Below, piece after piece: positions 51,715-60,125 of a stretch of 64,000 nucleotides of DNA; positions within the stretch are counted from its first letter, which is position 1; each line of letters starts with the position of its first letter. A program made the translations under genes and the position numbers. Source of the stretch: Streptomyces sp. CC0208 (GTDB lineage Bacteria; Actinomycetota; Actinomycetes; Streptomycetales; Streptomycetaceae); assembly GCF_003443735.1 (NCBI RefSeq), contig NZ_CP031969.1, positions 7,812,001-7,876,000 on the forward strand. The letters run 5' to 3'. The notes beneath the pieces were generated by a model. That model was not told the origin of the DNA and searched no databases. It saw only the letters and a list, made by a program, of their open reading frames with translations.

Positions 51715-52614
51715 TCAGTAGACGGACAGCCCGTACGCGTTCAGCGCTTCCTGGATCGGCTGGTAGTAGGTGGTTCCTCCCGTGGCGCAGTTGCCGGAGC
51801 CGCCGGAGAGGATTCCGAGGACCTTGTCGCCGGCGTAGAGCGGGCCGCCGCTGTCGCCCGGCTCGGCGCAGATGTTGGTCCGGATTAACCCGGAGACGGT
51901 GCTTCCGTCGCCGTAGTTGACGGTCGCGTTCAGCGCGGTGACCGTCCCGCACCGGACCCCGGTGGTCGCTCCCCGGCGGCAGACGCTCTGGCCGACGTAG
52001 GCAGTCGCGGTTCCGGTGACGTCTACGGTTCCGATGGTGCCGGGATGCGGTACGGCCGGGTTGGCGTATCGGACGACACCGAAGTCGTCGCCGGGGAAGC
52101 TGGTGCCGGTGGTGGGGCCGATCTCGGTGGTCAGGGCGGAGCTCGTGTACCAGGTGGGCATGGCCTCGGTGCAATGGCCGGCCGTCACGAAGTAGTAGGT
52201 GGAGCCGCCGCGCACGTTGACCCCCGCGGAACAGCGCCAGGCGGAGGCGTGGATGCCGTCGCCGCCCGACACGAGAGTGCGCAGCCGGCCGTCGAGCCGT
52301 TCGACGGTCGCGGCGCCCGGGAAGCGCCCGGTGGCCTGCCGGATTCTGGACAGGTCCGGGTCCGCGACTGTGGAGTCCGCGGAGATCCGCAGCTTTCCGG
52401 TGCGCCCGTCGACGGTCCAGGTCGTCCCCGCGATTCCCAGGGACGCCACGACCGAGGCCGCGCCGGACACCGAGGTGGTGGAGGGCGCGGAGCTGGCCGG
52501 GGGCGCCGCGGCCGCGGCGGTGTCGGACACGGAAAGAGCGGTCACCACCAGCAGGCTCACCACCGCGGCGATCAGCCGTGGACGTCTGATGTCGGTACGG
52601 CGTGCTCTGCTCAC
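51715..52614 (-). CDS. Secreted trypsin-fold serine protease (streptogrisin-like), with a TTA codon
   Basis: This 299-aa secreted S1 protease has a signal peptide (about 1-36), a short propeptide (about 40-118) and the protease domain with His147 in TAGHCTE, Asp177 in GDDFGVV and Ser255 in EPGDSGGPL, plus paired cysteines. The GTG at 52614 has GGGGGG 5 bases upstream. Leu243 is encoded by TTA (51886-51888). It is the only TTA codon I found in any gene here, so translation should depend on the bldA leucine tRNA and rise late in development. Confidence 0.92.
   Translation of the reverse strand: MSRARRTDIRRPRLIAAVVSLLVVTALSVSDTAAAAAPPASSAPSTTSVSGAASVVASLGIAGTTWTVDGRTGKLRISADSTVADPDLSRIRQATGRFPGAATVERLDGRLRTLVSGGDGIHASAWRCSAGVNVRGGSTYYFVTAGHCTEAMPTWYTSSALTTEIGPTTGTSFPGDDFGVVRYANPAVPHPGTIGTVDVTGTATAYVGQSVCRRGATTGVRCGTVTALNATVNYGDGSTVSGLIRTNICAEPGDSGGPLYAGDKVLGILSGGSGNCATGGTTYYQPIQEALNAYGLSVY
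51886..51888 (-). other. TTA leucine codon (bldA-dependent)
   Basis: Codon 243 of the trypsin-fold protease is TTA, in frame with the start at 52614. TTA is read only by the bldA tRNA in Streptomyces. Confidence 0.85.
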
Positions 52615-52876
52615 TGAGGCCCCCCGGAGCGGTAGGTCGGATTGGGCGCACGTCCATGAGGTCGCCGGCCGTGCCGTGCTTTCGTGCTGTGGCGCGCTGT
52701 GCTTGTGCGAAGGGTGAGACGAGCCCGCGCCGCCTGGCCGACGCTTCAGTGTGCCCGGCCGCACCAGGTGCGGGTAGAGGGCCTCCGGCCGATGAACCGG
52801 TGTTCGGCTTGCGGCAATTGTGGCTCTTGCTTTGCCCGTGCATGCAGGTCCGCGCCCTCCCCGGTGGAGGGCCCCG

Positions 52877-53296
52877 TCACGGCGTCTCCTCGATGCCGAG
52901 TTCGGCGAGCAGGCCGCGAACGCGTCGTTCGATCTCGTCGCGGATCGGCCGGACGGCCTGGACGCCCTGTCCGGCGGGGTCGTCCAACGCCCAGTCCAGG
53001 TACCGCTTGCCCGGGAAGTACGGGCAGGCGTCCCCGCAGCCCATCGTGATGACCACGTCGGAGGACTGGACCGCGTCGGCGGTGAGGACCTTCGGGGTCT
53101 CGGCGGAGATGTCGATGCCGGTCTCCCTCATGGCCTCCACCACGGCGGGGTTCACCGCGTCGGCGGGCGCGGAACCGGCGGAGCGGACCTGGACGCCGTC
53201 CCCGCCGAGACGGGTGAGGAAGGCGGCGGCCATCTGGGACCGGCCGGCGTTGTGCACGCACACGAACAGCACGGAGGGGGCGGCGGGAGAGCTCAT
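52877..53296 (-). CDS. arsC: Arsenate reductase, low-molecular-weight phosphatase type
   Basis: This 139-aa enzyme reduces arsenate to arsenite. The catalytic loop CVHNAGRS (C13-x5-R19) is at the N-terminus. A second and third cysteine in MGCGDACPYFPG and the DPAG loop are as expected for the thioredoxin/mycothiol-coupled group. The ATG overlaps the aquaglyceroporin stop (ATGA). Last gene of arsR-aqpS-arsC. Confidence 0.95.
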   Translation of the reverse strand: MSSPAAPSVLFVCVHNAGRSQMAAAFLTRLGGDGVQVRSAGSAPADAVNPAVVEAMRETGIDISAETPKVLTADAVQSSDVVITMGCGDACPYFPGKRYLDWALDDPAGQGVQAVRPIRDEIERRVRGLLAELGIEETP

Positions 53297-54069
53297 GAGG
53301 ACACGGTGCTTTCTTCTGCGGGCCGGGCGGGGGAGGGGAGTTGCCGCTCGCCGTGCGGGACGACGACCTCGTCCCCCGTCGTGGGCGCGGGGCGGCCGAA
53401 GGTGACGGCGGCCAGGACGAGACCGAGGCCCGCGCCGGCGAGCTGCGCGGCGAGGAAGGGTGCCACGGAGACGGGAGCGATGCCGGCGAAGGTGTCGGTG
53501 AAGGCCCGGCCGATCGTCACGGCCGGATTGGCGAAGCTGGTGGAGGAGGTGAACCAGTAGGCGGCGCCGATGTAGGAGGCGACCGCCACCGGTCCCAGAT
53601 GCGCCCGGCCGACCCGCGCCAGCCCGAAGATCAGCCAGACCAGTCCCGCGGTGGCGACCACTTCGCCCAGCCACAGGTGTCCGGCGGACCGGTCGTGCGT
53701 CGACCAGTGCACCAGGGGCCGGGCGAACATGGCGTCCGCCAGGACCGCGCCGGCGATGGCCCCGGCGATCTGGGCGGGCACGTACGCCGCCACCTCCCGC
53801 GGGCCGGGACCGTCGGCCGTGCGGCGGCCGGTGAACCAGGCGGCGAGGGTCACGACGGGGTTGAAGTGCGCCCCGGAAACCGGACCGATCAGGGCGATGA
53901 GCACGCCCAGGCCGAACACGGTCGCCAGGGAGTTGGCCAGCAGCTGCACACCGATGTCGCGGGTCAGCTCACTCGCCTGGATCCCGGAGCCGACCACCAC
54001 CGCCACCAGCGCCGCGGTGCCGACGGCCTCGGCAGCGGCCCGCCGCGCGAGAGGGACCGAGGCGCTCAC
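53293..54069 (-). CDS. aqpS: Aquaglyceroporin of the ars operon (AqpS-like)
   Basis: This 258-aa MIP-family channel has six helices and two half-helix motifs, FNPVVTL (NPV) and FANPAVTIGRAF (NPA). Channels in this operon position export arsenite made by ArsC, as in rhizobial ars operons that lack ArsB. GTG at 54069 overlaps the arsR stop (GTGA). The C-terminus is proline-rich. Confidence 0.92.
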   Translation of the reverse strand: MSASVPLARRAAAEAVGTAALVAVVVGSGIQASELTRDIGVQLLANSLATVFGLGVLIALIGPVSGAHFNPVVTLAAWFTGRRTADGPGPREVAAYVPAQIAGAIAGAVLADAMFARPLVHWSTHDRSAGHLWLGEVVATAGLVWLIFGLARVGRAHLGPVAVASYIGAAYWFTSSTSFANPAVTIGRAFTDTFAGIAPVSVAPFLAAQLAGAGLGLVLAAVTFGRPAPTTGDEVVVPHGERQLPSPARPAEESTVSS

Positions 54070-54443
54070 GCCGAGGCCTTCGCGGGGACGCCCGGTGTCT
54101 CGAGGAGGGCGGACAACCTGCCCAGCGCCTCGGGGAGCACCCAGTAGTACACCCAGGTCCCCCGCCGTTCGGAGCCGACCAGCCCGGCCTCGCGCAGCAC
54201 CTTCAGGTGGTGGGAGATGGTCGGCTGGGAGACGTCGAAGGGGTCGGTCAGGTCGCACACGCACGCCTCGCCGCCCTCGTGGGAGGCGATCAGGGACAGC
54301 AGTCGCAGCCGGATCGGGTCCGACAGCGCCTTGAACATCCGCGACAGCTCGGCCGCGTCCGCTTCGCCCAGCGGCTCGCGCACCATCGGGGCACAACATG
54401 CCTCGTCCTGGCCGAGCAACGGCAGATCAGCTTGTTTCGACAT
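54066..54443 (-). CDS. arsR: ArsR-family arsenic-responsive repressor
   Basis: This 125-aa winged-helix repressor has the As(III) site EACVCDLTDPF (Cys61/Cys63) and a further CC pair near the N-terminus (Cys16, Cys17). The recognition helix is VSQPTISHHLKVLREAGLV. It controls its own operon and the divergent ArsI gene through the operator between them. A -35 TTGGCA (54478-54473) and -10 CAACAT (54455-54450), 17 bases apart, would serve it. Confidence 0.95.
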   Translation of the reverse strand: MSKQADLPLLGQDEACCAPMVREPLGEADAAELSRMFKALSDPIRLRLLSLIASHEGGEACVCDLTDPFDVSQPTISHHLKVLREAGLVGSERRGTWVYYWVLPEALGRLSALLETPGVPAKASA

Positions 54444-54484
54444 GCCTCTATGTTGACGCCTGTCTATCCAGGTGCCAACCTCGA

Positions 54485-54508
54485 CTGTATCGACATCCGT
54501 CGATACAG
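54485..54508. promoter_or_regulatory. Probable ArsR operator, perfect palindrome
   Basis: Arm CTGTATCGAC (54485-54494), 4 bases, and its exact complement (54499-54508), between the divergent arsR and arsI genes, just before the arsI ribosome binding site. Confidence 0.8.
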
Positions 54509-54532
54509 CATCGTCATGAAGGGGAGACCGCC

Positions 54533-55039
54533 ATGTCCCGAGTCCAGCTGGCCCTGCGCGTCGCCGATCTGGAAGGCTCGATCGCCTTCTACTCCAAGCT
54601 CTTCGGCACCGAGCCCGCCAAGCGGCGCGAGGGCTACGCCAACTTCGCCGTCACCGAGCCCCCGCTGAAGCTGGTCCTCATCGAGGGCGAGAGCGGCGAG
54701 GAGACCCGCCTGGACCACCTCGGTGTCGAGGTCGCCGGCACCGAGGACGTCAGTGCCGCCACGTCCCGGCTGAAGGAGGCGGGCCTGGCCACGTTCGAGG
54801 AGAACGACACCTCGTGCTGCTACGCCCTGCAGGACAAGGTGTGGGTGCACGGCCCGGGCAAGGAGCCGTGGGAGGTGTACGTGGTCAAGGCCGACGCCGA
54901 CACCCTGGCGAAGGCCGACACCTCCCCGGACGCCTGCTGCGGCACCACCGCCTGCTGCACACCCGAGGAGCAGGCCCTCGACACCGCGCAGAGTCCCGCG
55001 GAGGCCAAGGCCGCCGCAGGGTGCGCCTGCGGAAGCTGA
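54533..55039 (+). CDS. arsI: ArsI/CadI-type vicinal-oxygen-chelate metalloenzyme (C-As lyase family)
   Basis: This 168-aa protein has the VOC fold with a vicinal cysteine pair Cys95-Cys96 in NDTSCCYALQ, a candidate Fe ligand His62 in LDHLGVEV and Glu114 in PWEVYVV. It has a cysteine-rich tail (CCGTTACC, CACGS). ArsI cleaves the carbon-arsenic bond of methylarsenite and aromatic arsenicals; CadI relatives handle cadmium. Strong GGGGAG site. Divergent from arsR with the shared operator. Confidence 0.92.
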   Translation: MSRVQLALRVADLEGSIAFYSKLFGTEPAKRREGYANFAVTEPPLKLVLIEGESGEETRLDHLGVEVAGTEDVSAATSRLKEAGLATFEENDTSCCYALQDKVWVHGPGKEPWEVYVVKADADTLAKADTSPDACCGTTACCTPEEQALDTAQSPAEAKAAAGCACGS

Positions 55040-55059
55040 CCGGCTGTCCCCGGCGCAGG

Positions 55060-55107
55060 CGCACCTCTGCCCGGGACAGCGGCGGGGCCGTCCCGGGCAG
55101 AGGTGCG
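55060..55107. terminator. Bidirectional terminator after arsI
   Basis: Arms 55060-55077 and 55090-55107, 18 bases each, exact complements with a 12-base loop. Lies between convergent arsI and the subtilase gene. No T-run. Confidence 0.85.
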
Positions 55108-55118
55108 TGGATGGGGGT

Positions 55119-58100
55119 TCACAGGGTGGTCAGGTAGGCCCTTTCGATCGTCTGGGTCAGGGTGTTGCCCGCCCGGTCGGTCAGCTCCGCGCGCAGGGAG
55201 ACGGAGCCCGCCGTCGCCGGATGCTTGAGCGACAGGTGCGTGCCGCCGACGGACCGGGCGGGCTGCCAGGTCCTTCCTTCGTCGTACGACACCTGGAAGG
55301 CGAGCTCCGCCGGGCGCTGCCCCGCGGCCGCGCCCTCGACGGTGAAGGGCACCTCGAAGGGCTTGCCCGCCTTCGCCGTGCCGGCGAGGGTCAGGTCGGG
55401 GCTGAAACGGACCGTGGACAGCGGAAGCGAGGTGAACTCGTCCTCCGGGGTCTTCGCCGAGCGGAAGGTCCACTCCGCGCGGACCCGGGTGCTGACCGGA
55501 TACACGGCCGGGTCACGGGAGTTGTCCACGGTCAGCCTGTACGCGGTGTCCTCGGCCGGTACCGTGTACTCGGTGACCCCGTCCGTCGGAGGGATGCCGT
55601 AGTCGTCGGCGATCTCCTTGCCGTTCGCCTCCAGCCTGGACGTCACCGCGGTGGTGTTGCTGGTGCCCCAGTGTCCGGCGCCGTCGCCGAACAGCGGGAC
55701 GTACGCCCTGACGGTGTTCCCCGTGCGAGCGACGCCGGGGAAGCCCCTGGCCGGTCCGAGCTGGCCGGTGCCGGCCAGTGCCGGGCCGAAGACGCCGACG
55801 TTGAAGCGCTCCTGGTAGGTGTGACCGGCCTTCCAGATCCGCGGCATCCTCATGAGGAAGTTCTCGAAGACCGAGTCCTGGCTGTCGCCCGAGACCTGCC
55901 AGGTGCGCATGGACCACTTCACCCCGTTGTCGAGGATGTACTCGGTGCTCTTGAACGGCAGGTCGCCCCGCATGTCGGTGAAGCCGAAGACCAGTTCGCC
56001 GTCGGGCAGGTGCGGGCTCACCTCGGCCTGGACACGGCGGCCGTCGACCGCCTCGCCCACCTGGAGGTCGACCTTCGCCAAGTGCTTCCGCCGGACCTTG
56101 GCGGTGAAACCGTCCACGCTGCCCTCGCGGAACCAGGCCGCGTGGTAGTTGACCCGGTCGCCGTCCGCGCCCCGGCCGCTCCAGCCACCGGAGTACAGGG
56201 CGTTGAGACCCTCCACCGGCTCCCCGCCGCCCAGCCGCCCGAACCGCGAGCCCGCGAAACTCGGCATCATGTACTGGAGCGAACCGTCCCGCTTGCCCTC
56301 GCCGCGCCCGAAGCCGATCAGGACGGTGGCGTCGGTGTTCTCGGCCGCCGGGTCCGGCACGGTGATCTCCACCGGCTTCGCCTGCCGGGCGTCCACGGTG
56401 ACGGTCTTGTCGCCGTCCAGCCGGAACCTCGGCTCCACCAGAATGCCGTGGCCGGGCGACGAGGTCTCCGGGTGGATGACCCCGCTGAGGATGTAGTCGC
56501 CCTTGGGCAGCCGCACCGTCAGTTCGCCGTCCTGCTCGTCGGCGTACTCGGCGTAGAAGTCGCCGTCGAAGTCGGCGACGGCGGTGACGGCGTCCCCGGT
56601 CGGCCGGCCGTTCTCGTCGAGGTGCTTGAGCGTCAGGCTGTACGACTCCACCTCGCGCGCCGCGCCTATCGCGGACCGCGCCTGGACCTTGCCGTCGGAC
56701 GACGTGGCCTGCACCGAACCGCCGAAGCTGCCGTCGGCGCTCCCCGCGCGGGTGTCCGCCGTGACCTCGGCGCTGGTGGTGCCGCCCGCCGGGACGGTGA
56801 TCCGCCGCGGGGACACGCTGAACATGCCCTCGGCGGCGGGCTTGCCGTCCACCGCGAAGGCGTCGACGGACAGGTCGAGGGTGACCGGCTCGGTGCCGAG
56901 GTTGCGGTAGGTGAGCTGCTTCGTGGACGGCTTGTCGTCGTCGTGCGGCCACTGCTGCTCGCCGAAGTCGAGCGGTCCCTGCTCGGTGACGACGTTCTGG
57001 TCCAGCGCCCGGACCAGATCGGTACGGCCGGTGCCCTGCTGGAAGGAGCTGTATGTCCCCGGCTTCGCGGAGCCGGTGAGGACCGCCTTGAGACGCTCGC
57101 CGCTCCAGTCTGGATGCTGCTGGGCGAGGAGGGCGGCGGCGCCCGCGACATGCGGGGTTGCCATGGACGTACCGTCGAGGGTCGCGTAGCCAGGGACGCC
57201 GGAGGGGTATTCCTTCTCGATGAGGCTGCCGGCCGCCGCCGCTGCCGTGATCTCGACACCGGGCGCGGTCAGGTCCGGCTTGACGCCGCTGTCCCCGACT
57301 CGCGGGCCGCGGCTGGAGAAGGCGGCGAGCGCGTCGGACTTGTCGACCGCGCCGACGGTGAGCGCGGCGTCCGCGCTGCCGGGCGAGCCGACCGTGCCCT
57401 CGCCGAACTCGCCCTCGTTGCCCGCCGCCACGACGAAGAGCGTGTCGGATTCGGCGGAGAGCCGGTCCACGGCCTCCTCCATCGGGTCGGTGCCCGGCAG
57501 ATCGGTGCCGCCGAGGCTGAGGTTGACGACGTCCGCCTTCTGGGCCACCGCCCACTCCATGCCGGCGATGATCCCGGAGTCCGAGCCGAAGCCGGTGTCG
57601 TCCAGGACCTTGCCGTTGAGGATCTTCGCGCCCGGCGCGACCCCCTTGTACCTGCCCCCGGACTTGGCGCCGGTGCCGGCCACGGTGGACGCCACGTGCG
57701 TACCGTGTCCGAACTTGTCGCCGGTACCGTCCGAGCCCGAGAAGTCCTTCTCCTCGACGACCTGGTGCGCGAGATCGGGGTGGGAGGTGTCGATCCCGGT
57801 GTCCAGGACGGCGACCTTCACCCCGGTGCCGTCGTATCCGGCGGCCCAAGCGGCAGGTGCGCCGATCTGCGGGACGCTCTTGTCGAGCGAGGCCTTGCGC
57901 CGGCCGTCCAGCCAGACCTTCTCGACAGCCCCGGACTTGTCGGCGGTGACAGCGTCCCAGAAGTCGGCCGTCCGCTTCTTGGCGGAACGCATCGACTTGC
58001 CGTTGACCACCGGCAACGTACGGCCCATCCGGGCTCCGGCCTCGGTGAACGGGCTCATCGAGGGCGCCTTCTTGCCCTTGAACGTGACGATCAGCGGTAC

Positions 58101-58472
58101 GTCGGACCGGCCCGCGTCGTCGTAGCCGTCCTTGAGCAGCTGGGTCACGTCGAACAGCCTCGCGTCCAACGTGCCCTGCGCGAGCAGTAGTTCGGCGTCG
58201 CCGGGAACGACCCGGGTGTGTCCGGCGACCTCCCGGATCGAGAACGGCACGTCCTTTCGGCCTGGTGCCCGCTCCACTCCGGCGACCTGGCCCTTGTCGC
58301 CGACCAGGACCCGGTCGCCGGTGACCAGCGTGACCGTCCGTACCGCGGCGGCCGTACGACCGCCCCCGGTGTCCACGGCTCCCGCACCGGCCGGCAGCCC
58401 GGCGAGGACCAGGGCGACGGAAGCCACCCCCGCGGCCATGGCCGCATGTCTGTGGCCTGCGCGTAACTCCAT
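55119..58472 (-). CDS. Secreted subtilisin-family (S8) serine protease, multidomain
   Basis: This 1117-aa secreted subtilase has a signal peptide (about 1-32), a propeptide (about 40-200), and the catalytic Asp224 (AVLDTGIDTSHPD), His256 (FGHGTHVAS), Asn352 and Ser436 (GTSMATPHVAG). The long C-terminal region (about 470-1117) is beta-rich, likely jelly-roll/fibronectin-type modules for cell-wall or substrate contact. AGGAG lies 5 bases before the ATG at 58472. Convergent with arsI; a terminator separates them. Confidence 0.94.
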   Translation of the reverse strand: MELRAGHRHAAMAAGVASVALVLAGLPAGAGAVDTGGGRTAAAVRTVTLVTGDRVLVGDKGQVAGVERAPGRKDVPFSIREVAGHTRVVPGDAELLLAQGTLDARLFDVTQLLKDGYDDAGRSDVPLIVTFKGKKAPSMSPFTEAGARMGRTLPVVNGKSMRSAKKRTADFWDAVTADKSGAVEKVWLDGRRKASLDKSVPQIGAPAAWAAGYDGTGVKVAVLDTGIDTSHPDLAHQVVEEKDFSGSDGTGDKFGHGTHVASTVAGTGAKSGGRYKGVAPGAKILNGKVLDDTGFGSDSGIIAGMEWAVAQKADVVNLSLGGTDLPGTDPMEEAVDRLSAESDTLFVVAAGNEGEFGEGTVGSPGSADAALTVGAVDKSDALAAFSSRGPRVGDSGVKPDLTAPGVEITAAAAAGSLIEKEYPSGVPGYATLDGTSMATPHVAGAAALLAQQHPDWSGERLKAVLTGSAKPGTYSSFQQGTGRTDLVRALDQNVVTEQGPLDFGEQQWPHDDDKPSTKQLTYRNLGTEPVTLDLSVDAFAVDGKPAAEGMFSVSPRRITVPAGGTTSAEVTADTRAGSADGSFGGSVQATSSDGKVQARSAIGAAREVESYSLTLKHLDENGRPTGDAVTAVADFDGDFYAEYADEQDGELTVRLPKGDYILSGVIHPETSSPGHGILVEPRFRLDGDKTVTVDARQAKPVEITVPDPAAENTDATVLIGFGRGEGKRDGSLQYMMPSFAGSRFGRLGGGEPVEGLNALYSGGWSGRGADGDRVNYHAAWFREGSVDGFTAKVRRKHLAKVDLQVGEAVDGRRVQAEVSPHLPDGELVFGFTDMRGDLPFKSTEYILDNGVKWSMRTWQVSGDSQDSVFENFLMRMPRIWKAGHTYQERFNVGVFGPALAGTGQLGPARGFPGVARTGNTVRAYVPLFGDGAGHWGTSNTTAVTSRLEANGKEIADDYGIPPTDGVTEYTVPAEDTAYRLTVDNSRDPAVYPVSTRVRAEWTFRSAKTPEDEFTSLPLSTVRFSPDLTLAGTAKAGKPFEVPFTVEGAAAGQRPAELAFQVSYDEGRTWQPARSVGGTHLSLKHPATAGSVSLRAELTDRAGNTLTQTIERAYLTTL

Positions 58473-58503
58473 CTGAACTCCTGACAGTTGGGGGATCAAT
58501 GCG

Positions 58504-59331
58504 TCACGGGGCGGAGGGACCCGTGACGGGGCGGCCGTCGCTGTCGTACGGCCAGACATTGGGGACGCAGCCGAGCAGGCCCTTGATCTGCTGCATCATC
58601 GCGGGGGCCGGCTGCCCCTTGCCCGGGCAGGTCACATGCCCGTGGCCGAGGAAGTGGCCCACCTCGTGGTTGATGATCAGCGAGCGGTATCCGACGATGT
58701 CCCTGCGGTAGAACTCGGTGGCCAGGACCCAGCGCCTGAGGTTGACCATCACGTTCTGGTTCACGCTGCAGTTGACCTTGCCACCGGTGTCGAGGCCGCC
58801 CTCGGCGCAGATCCGGTCGACGGTCGCCGGGGTGGCGAGGCGGACCACGAAGTCGGTCGGGCCGCCGGACACCCGCTGGAACGCCGAGTGGCCGTCGGCC
58901 GTCCAGCCGCGCGGGTCGGCCAGGGTCCGCTCCACCTGTGCGGCGACGTCCTCGGGGGAGATCGTGATGCCCTTCTCCACCTCGACCCGGTAGCGCAGCG
59001 GCGTGCCCTTGCCGACCCGTCCGCTCCCGCCGGGCGCGGTGACGAAGGTCCCCGGACCGCTCTGGGGGAGGGGAGTCGTGGAGGGGCTGGGAGGCGCGCC
59101 GGACTCTTCCGGTTCCGGTGACCCGGTGGTCTCTTGGGGCTTCGGACTCTCAACGGGCTTGAGCGCCGCGGACGTTCGTGCCGAGTCGGACGGCAGCCAC
59201 GCCACCACCGCGCCACCGACGGCCGCGAAGGCCGCCAACGCGGCCAGTCCGCCCACCAGTTGGTGCTTCACGCTCCGCTCGGAGCGCTTCCGGCGACGGC
59301 GGCCGGCGGGGTTTCGTTTGTGCGCTGTCAC
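58504..59331 (-). CDS. DUF3152 zinc metalloprotease-like protein
   Basis: This 275-aa protein has a membrane anchor (about 25-45) and an exported DUF3152 domain with the zinc-ligand motif INHEVGHFLGHGH, the HExxHxxGxxH of metzincins. The N-terminus is arginine/lysine-rich. Located 31 bases upstream of the S8 protease on the same strand, so the two may be made together. GTG at 59331, no clear ribosome binding site. Confidence 0.9.
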   Translation of the reverse strand: MTAHKRNPAGRRRRKRSERSVKHQLVGGLAALAAFAAVGGAVVAWLPSDSARTSAALKPVESPKPQETTGSPEPEESGAPPSPSTTPLPQSGPGTFVTAPGGSGRVGKGTPLRYRVEVEKGITISPEDVAAQVERTLADPRGWTADGHSAFQRVSGGPTDFVVRLATPATVDRICAEGGLDTGGKVNCSVNQNVMVNLRRWVLATEFYRRDIVGYRSLIINHEVGHFLGHGHVTCPGKGQPAPAMMQQIKGLLGCVPNVWPYDSDGRPVTGPSAP

Positions 59332-59429
59332 GGTGGTTCACGATGTGATCGCCATGTGATCGGACCTGGCCCGGCAGGTAACGAACCGATAACCCTCCTA
59401 GCGGTCATGGTCGTGTGGATACTGTGCGC

Positions 59430-60125
59430 ATGTCACGTGTACTGCTGATCGAGGACGACCCCGCCGTGCGGGAGGGCGTCGCCCTGGCCCTGCGCCGCCA
59501 GAACCACGACGTCGACGCCACCGCGACCGGCGAGGAGGGGATGGACCGGCTGCGGGCCTTCCGGCCGGACATCGTTGTCCTCGATCTGATGCTGCCCGGC
59601 ATGACCGGCCTGGAGGTGTGCCGGGGCATACGGGCCGTCGACCAGACCCTGCCGATCATCATGGCGACGGCACGGGGCGAGGAAGTGGACATCGTCGTCG
59701 GTCTGGAGGCGGGCGCCGACGACTACGTCGTCAAACCCGTCCTGGCCCGGGTGCTCGACGCCCGCATACGCGCCGTCCTGCGCAGGGCGGCGGGGGGCAC
59801 GCCCGGCGCCGAGGGGCTGCCGAAGATCGACACCTACGGCGATCTGGCCGTCGACCGGGCCGGCCTGACCGTCGCGCTGAACGGCGAGCCGATCGCCCTC
59901 GCCCCCTCCGAGCTGCGGCTCCTGCTCACCCTCTCCGCCTCGCCGGGCCAGGTGTTCAGCCGCCAGCAACTCCTGGAGGCGGTCTGGGAGCACGACTACC
60001 ACGGTGACGCCCGCCTGGTGGACGCCTGCGTCAAGCGGCTGCGCACCAAGATGTCCGAGCCGCCGCGCGCACCCCGCTACATCCACACCGTGCGCGGTTT
60101 CGGCTACCGCTTCTCGGCGCCGTGA
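59430..60125 (+). CDS. OmpR-family response regulator
   Basis: This 231-aa regulator has a receiver domain with acidic pocket (LLIEDDPAVREG), phospho-acceptor Asp52 in VVLDLMLPGM and Lys in DDYVVKPV, and a C-terminal winged helix with HDYHGDARLVDACVKRLRTKM. The ATG at 59430 has no ribosome binding site and a GATACT hexamer 7 bases upstream, so it may be leaderless. Its stop overlaps the kinase start (GTGA). Confidence 0.94.
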   Translation: MSRVLLIEDDPAVREGVALALRRQNHDVDATATGEEGMDRLRAFRPDIVVLDLMLPGMTGLEVCRGIRAVDQTLPIIMATARGEEVDIVVGLEAGADDYVVKPVLARVLDARIRAVLRRAAGGTPGAEGLPKIDTYGDLAVDRAGLTVALNGEPIALAPSELRLLLTLSASPGQVFSRQQLLEAVWEHDYHGDARLVDACVKRLRTKMSEPPRAPRYIHTVRGFGYRFSAP

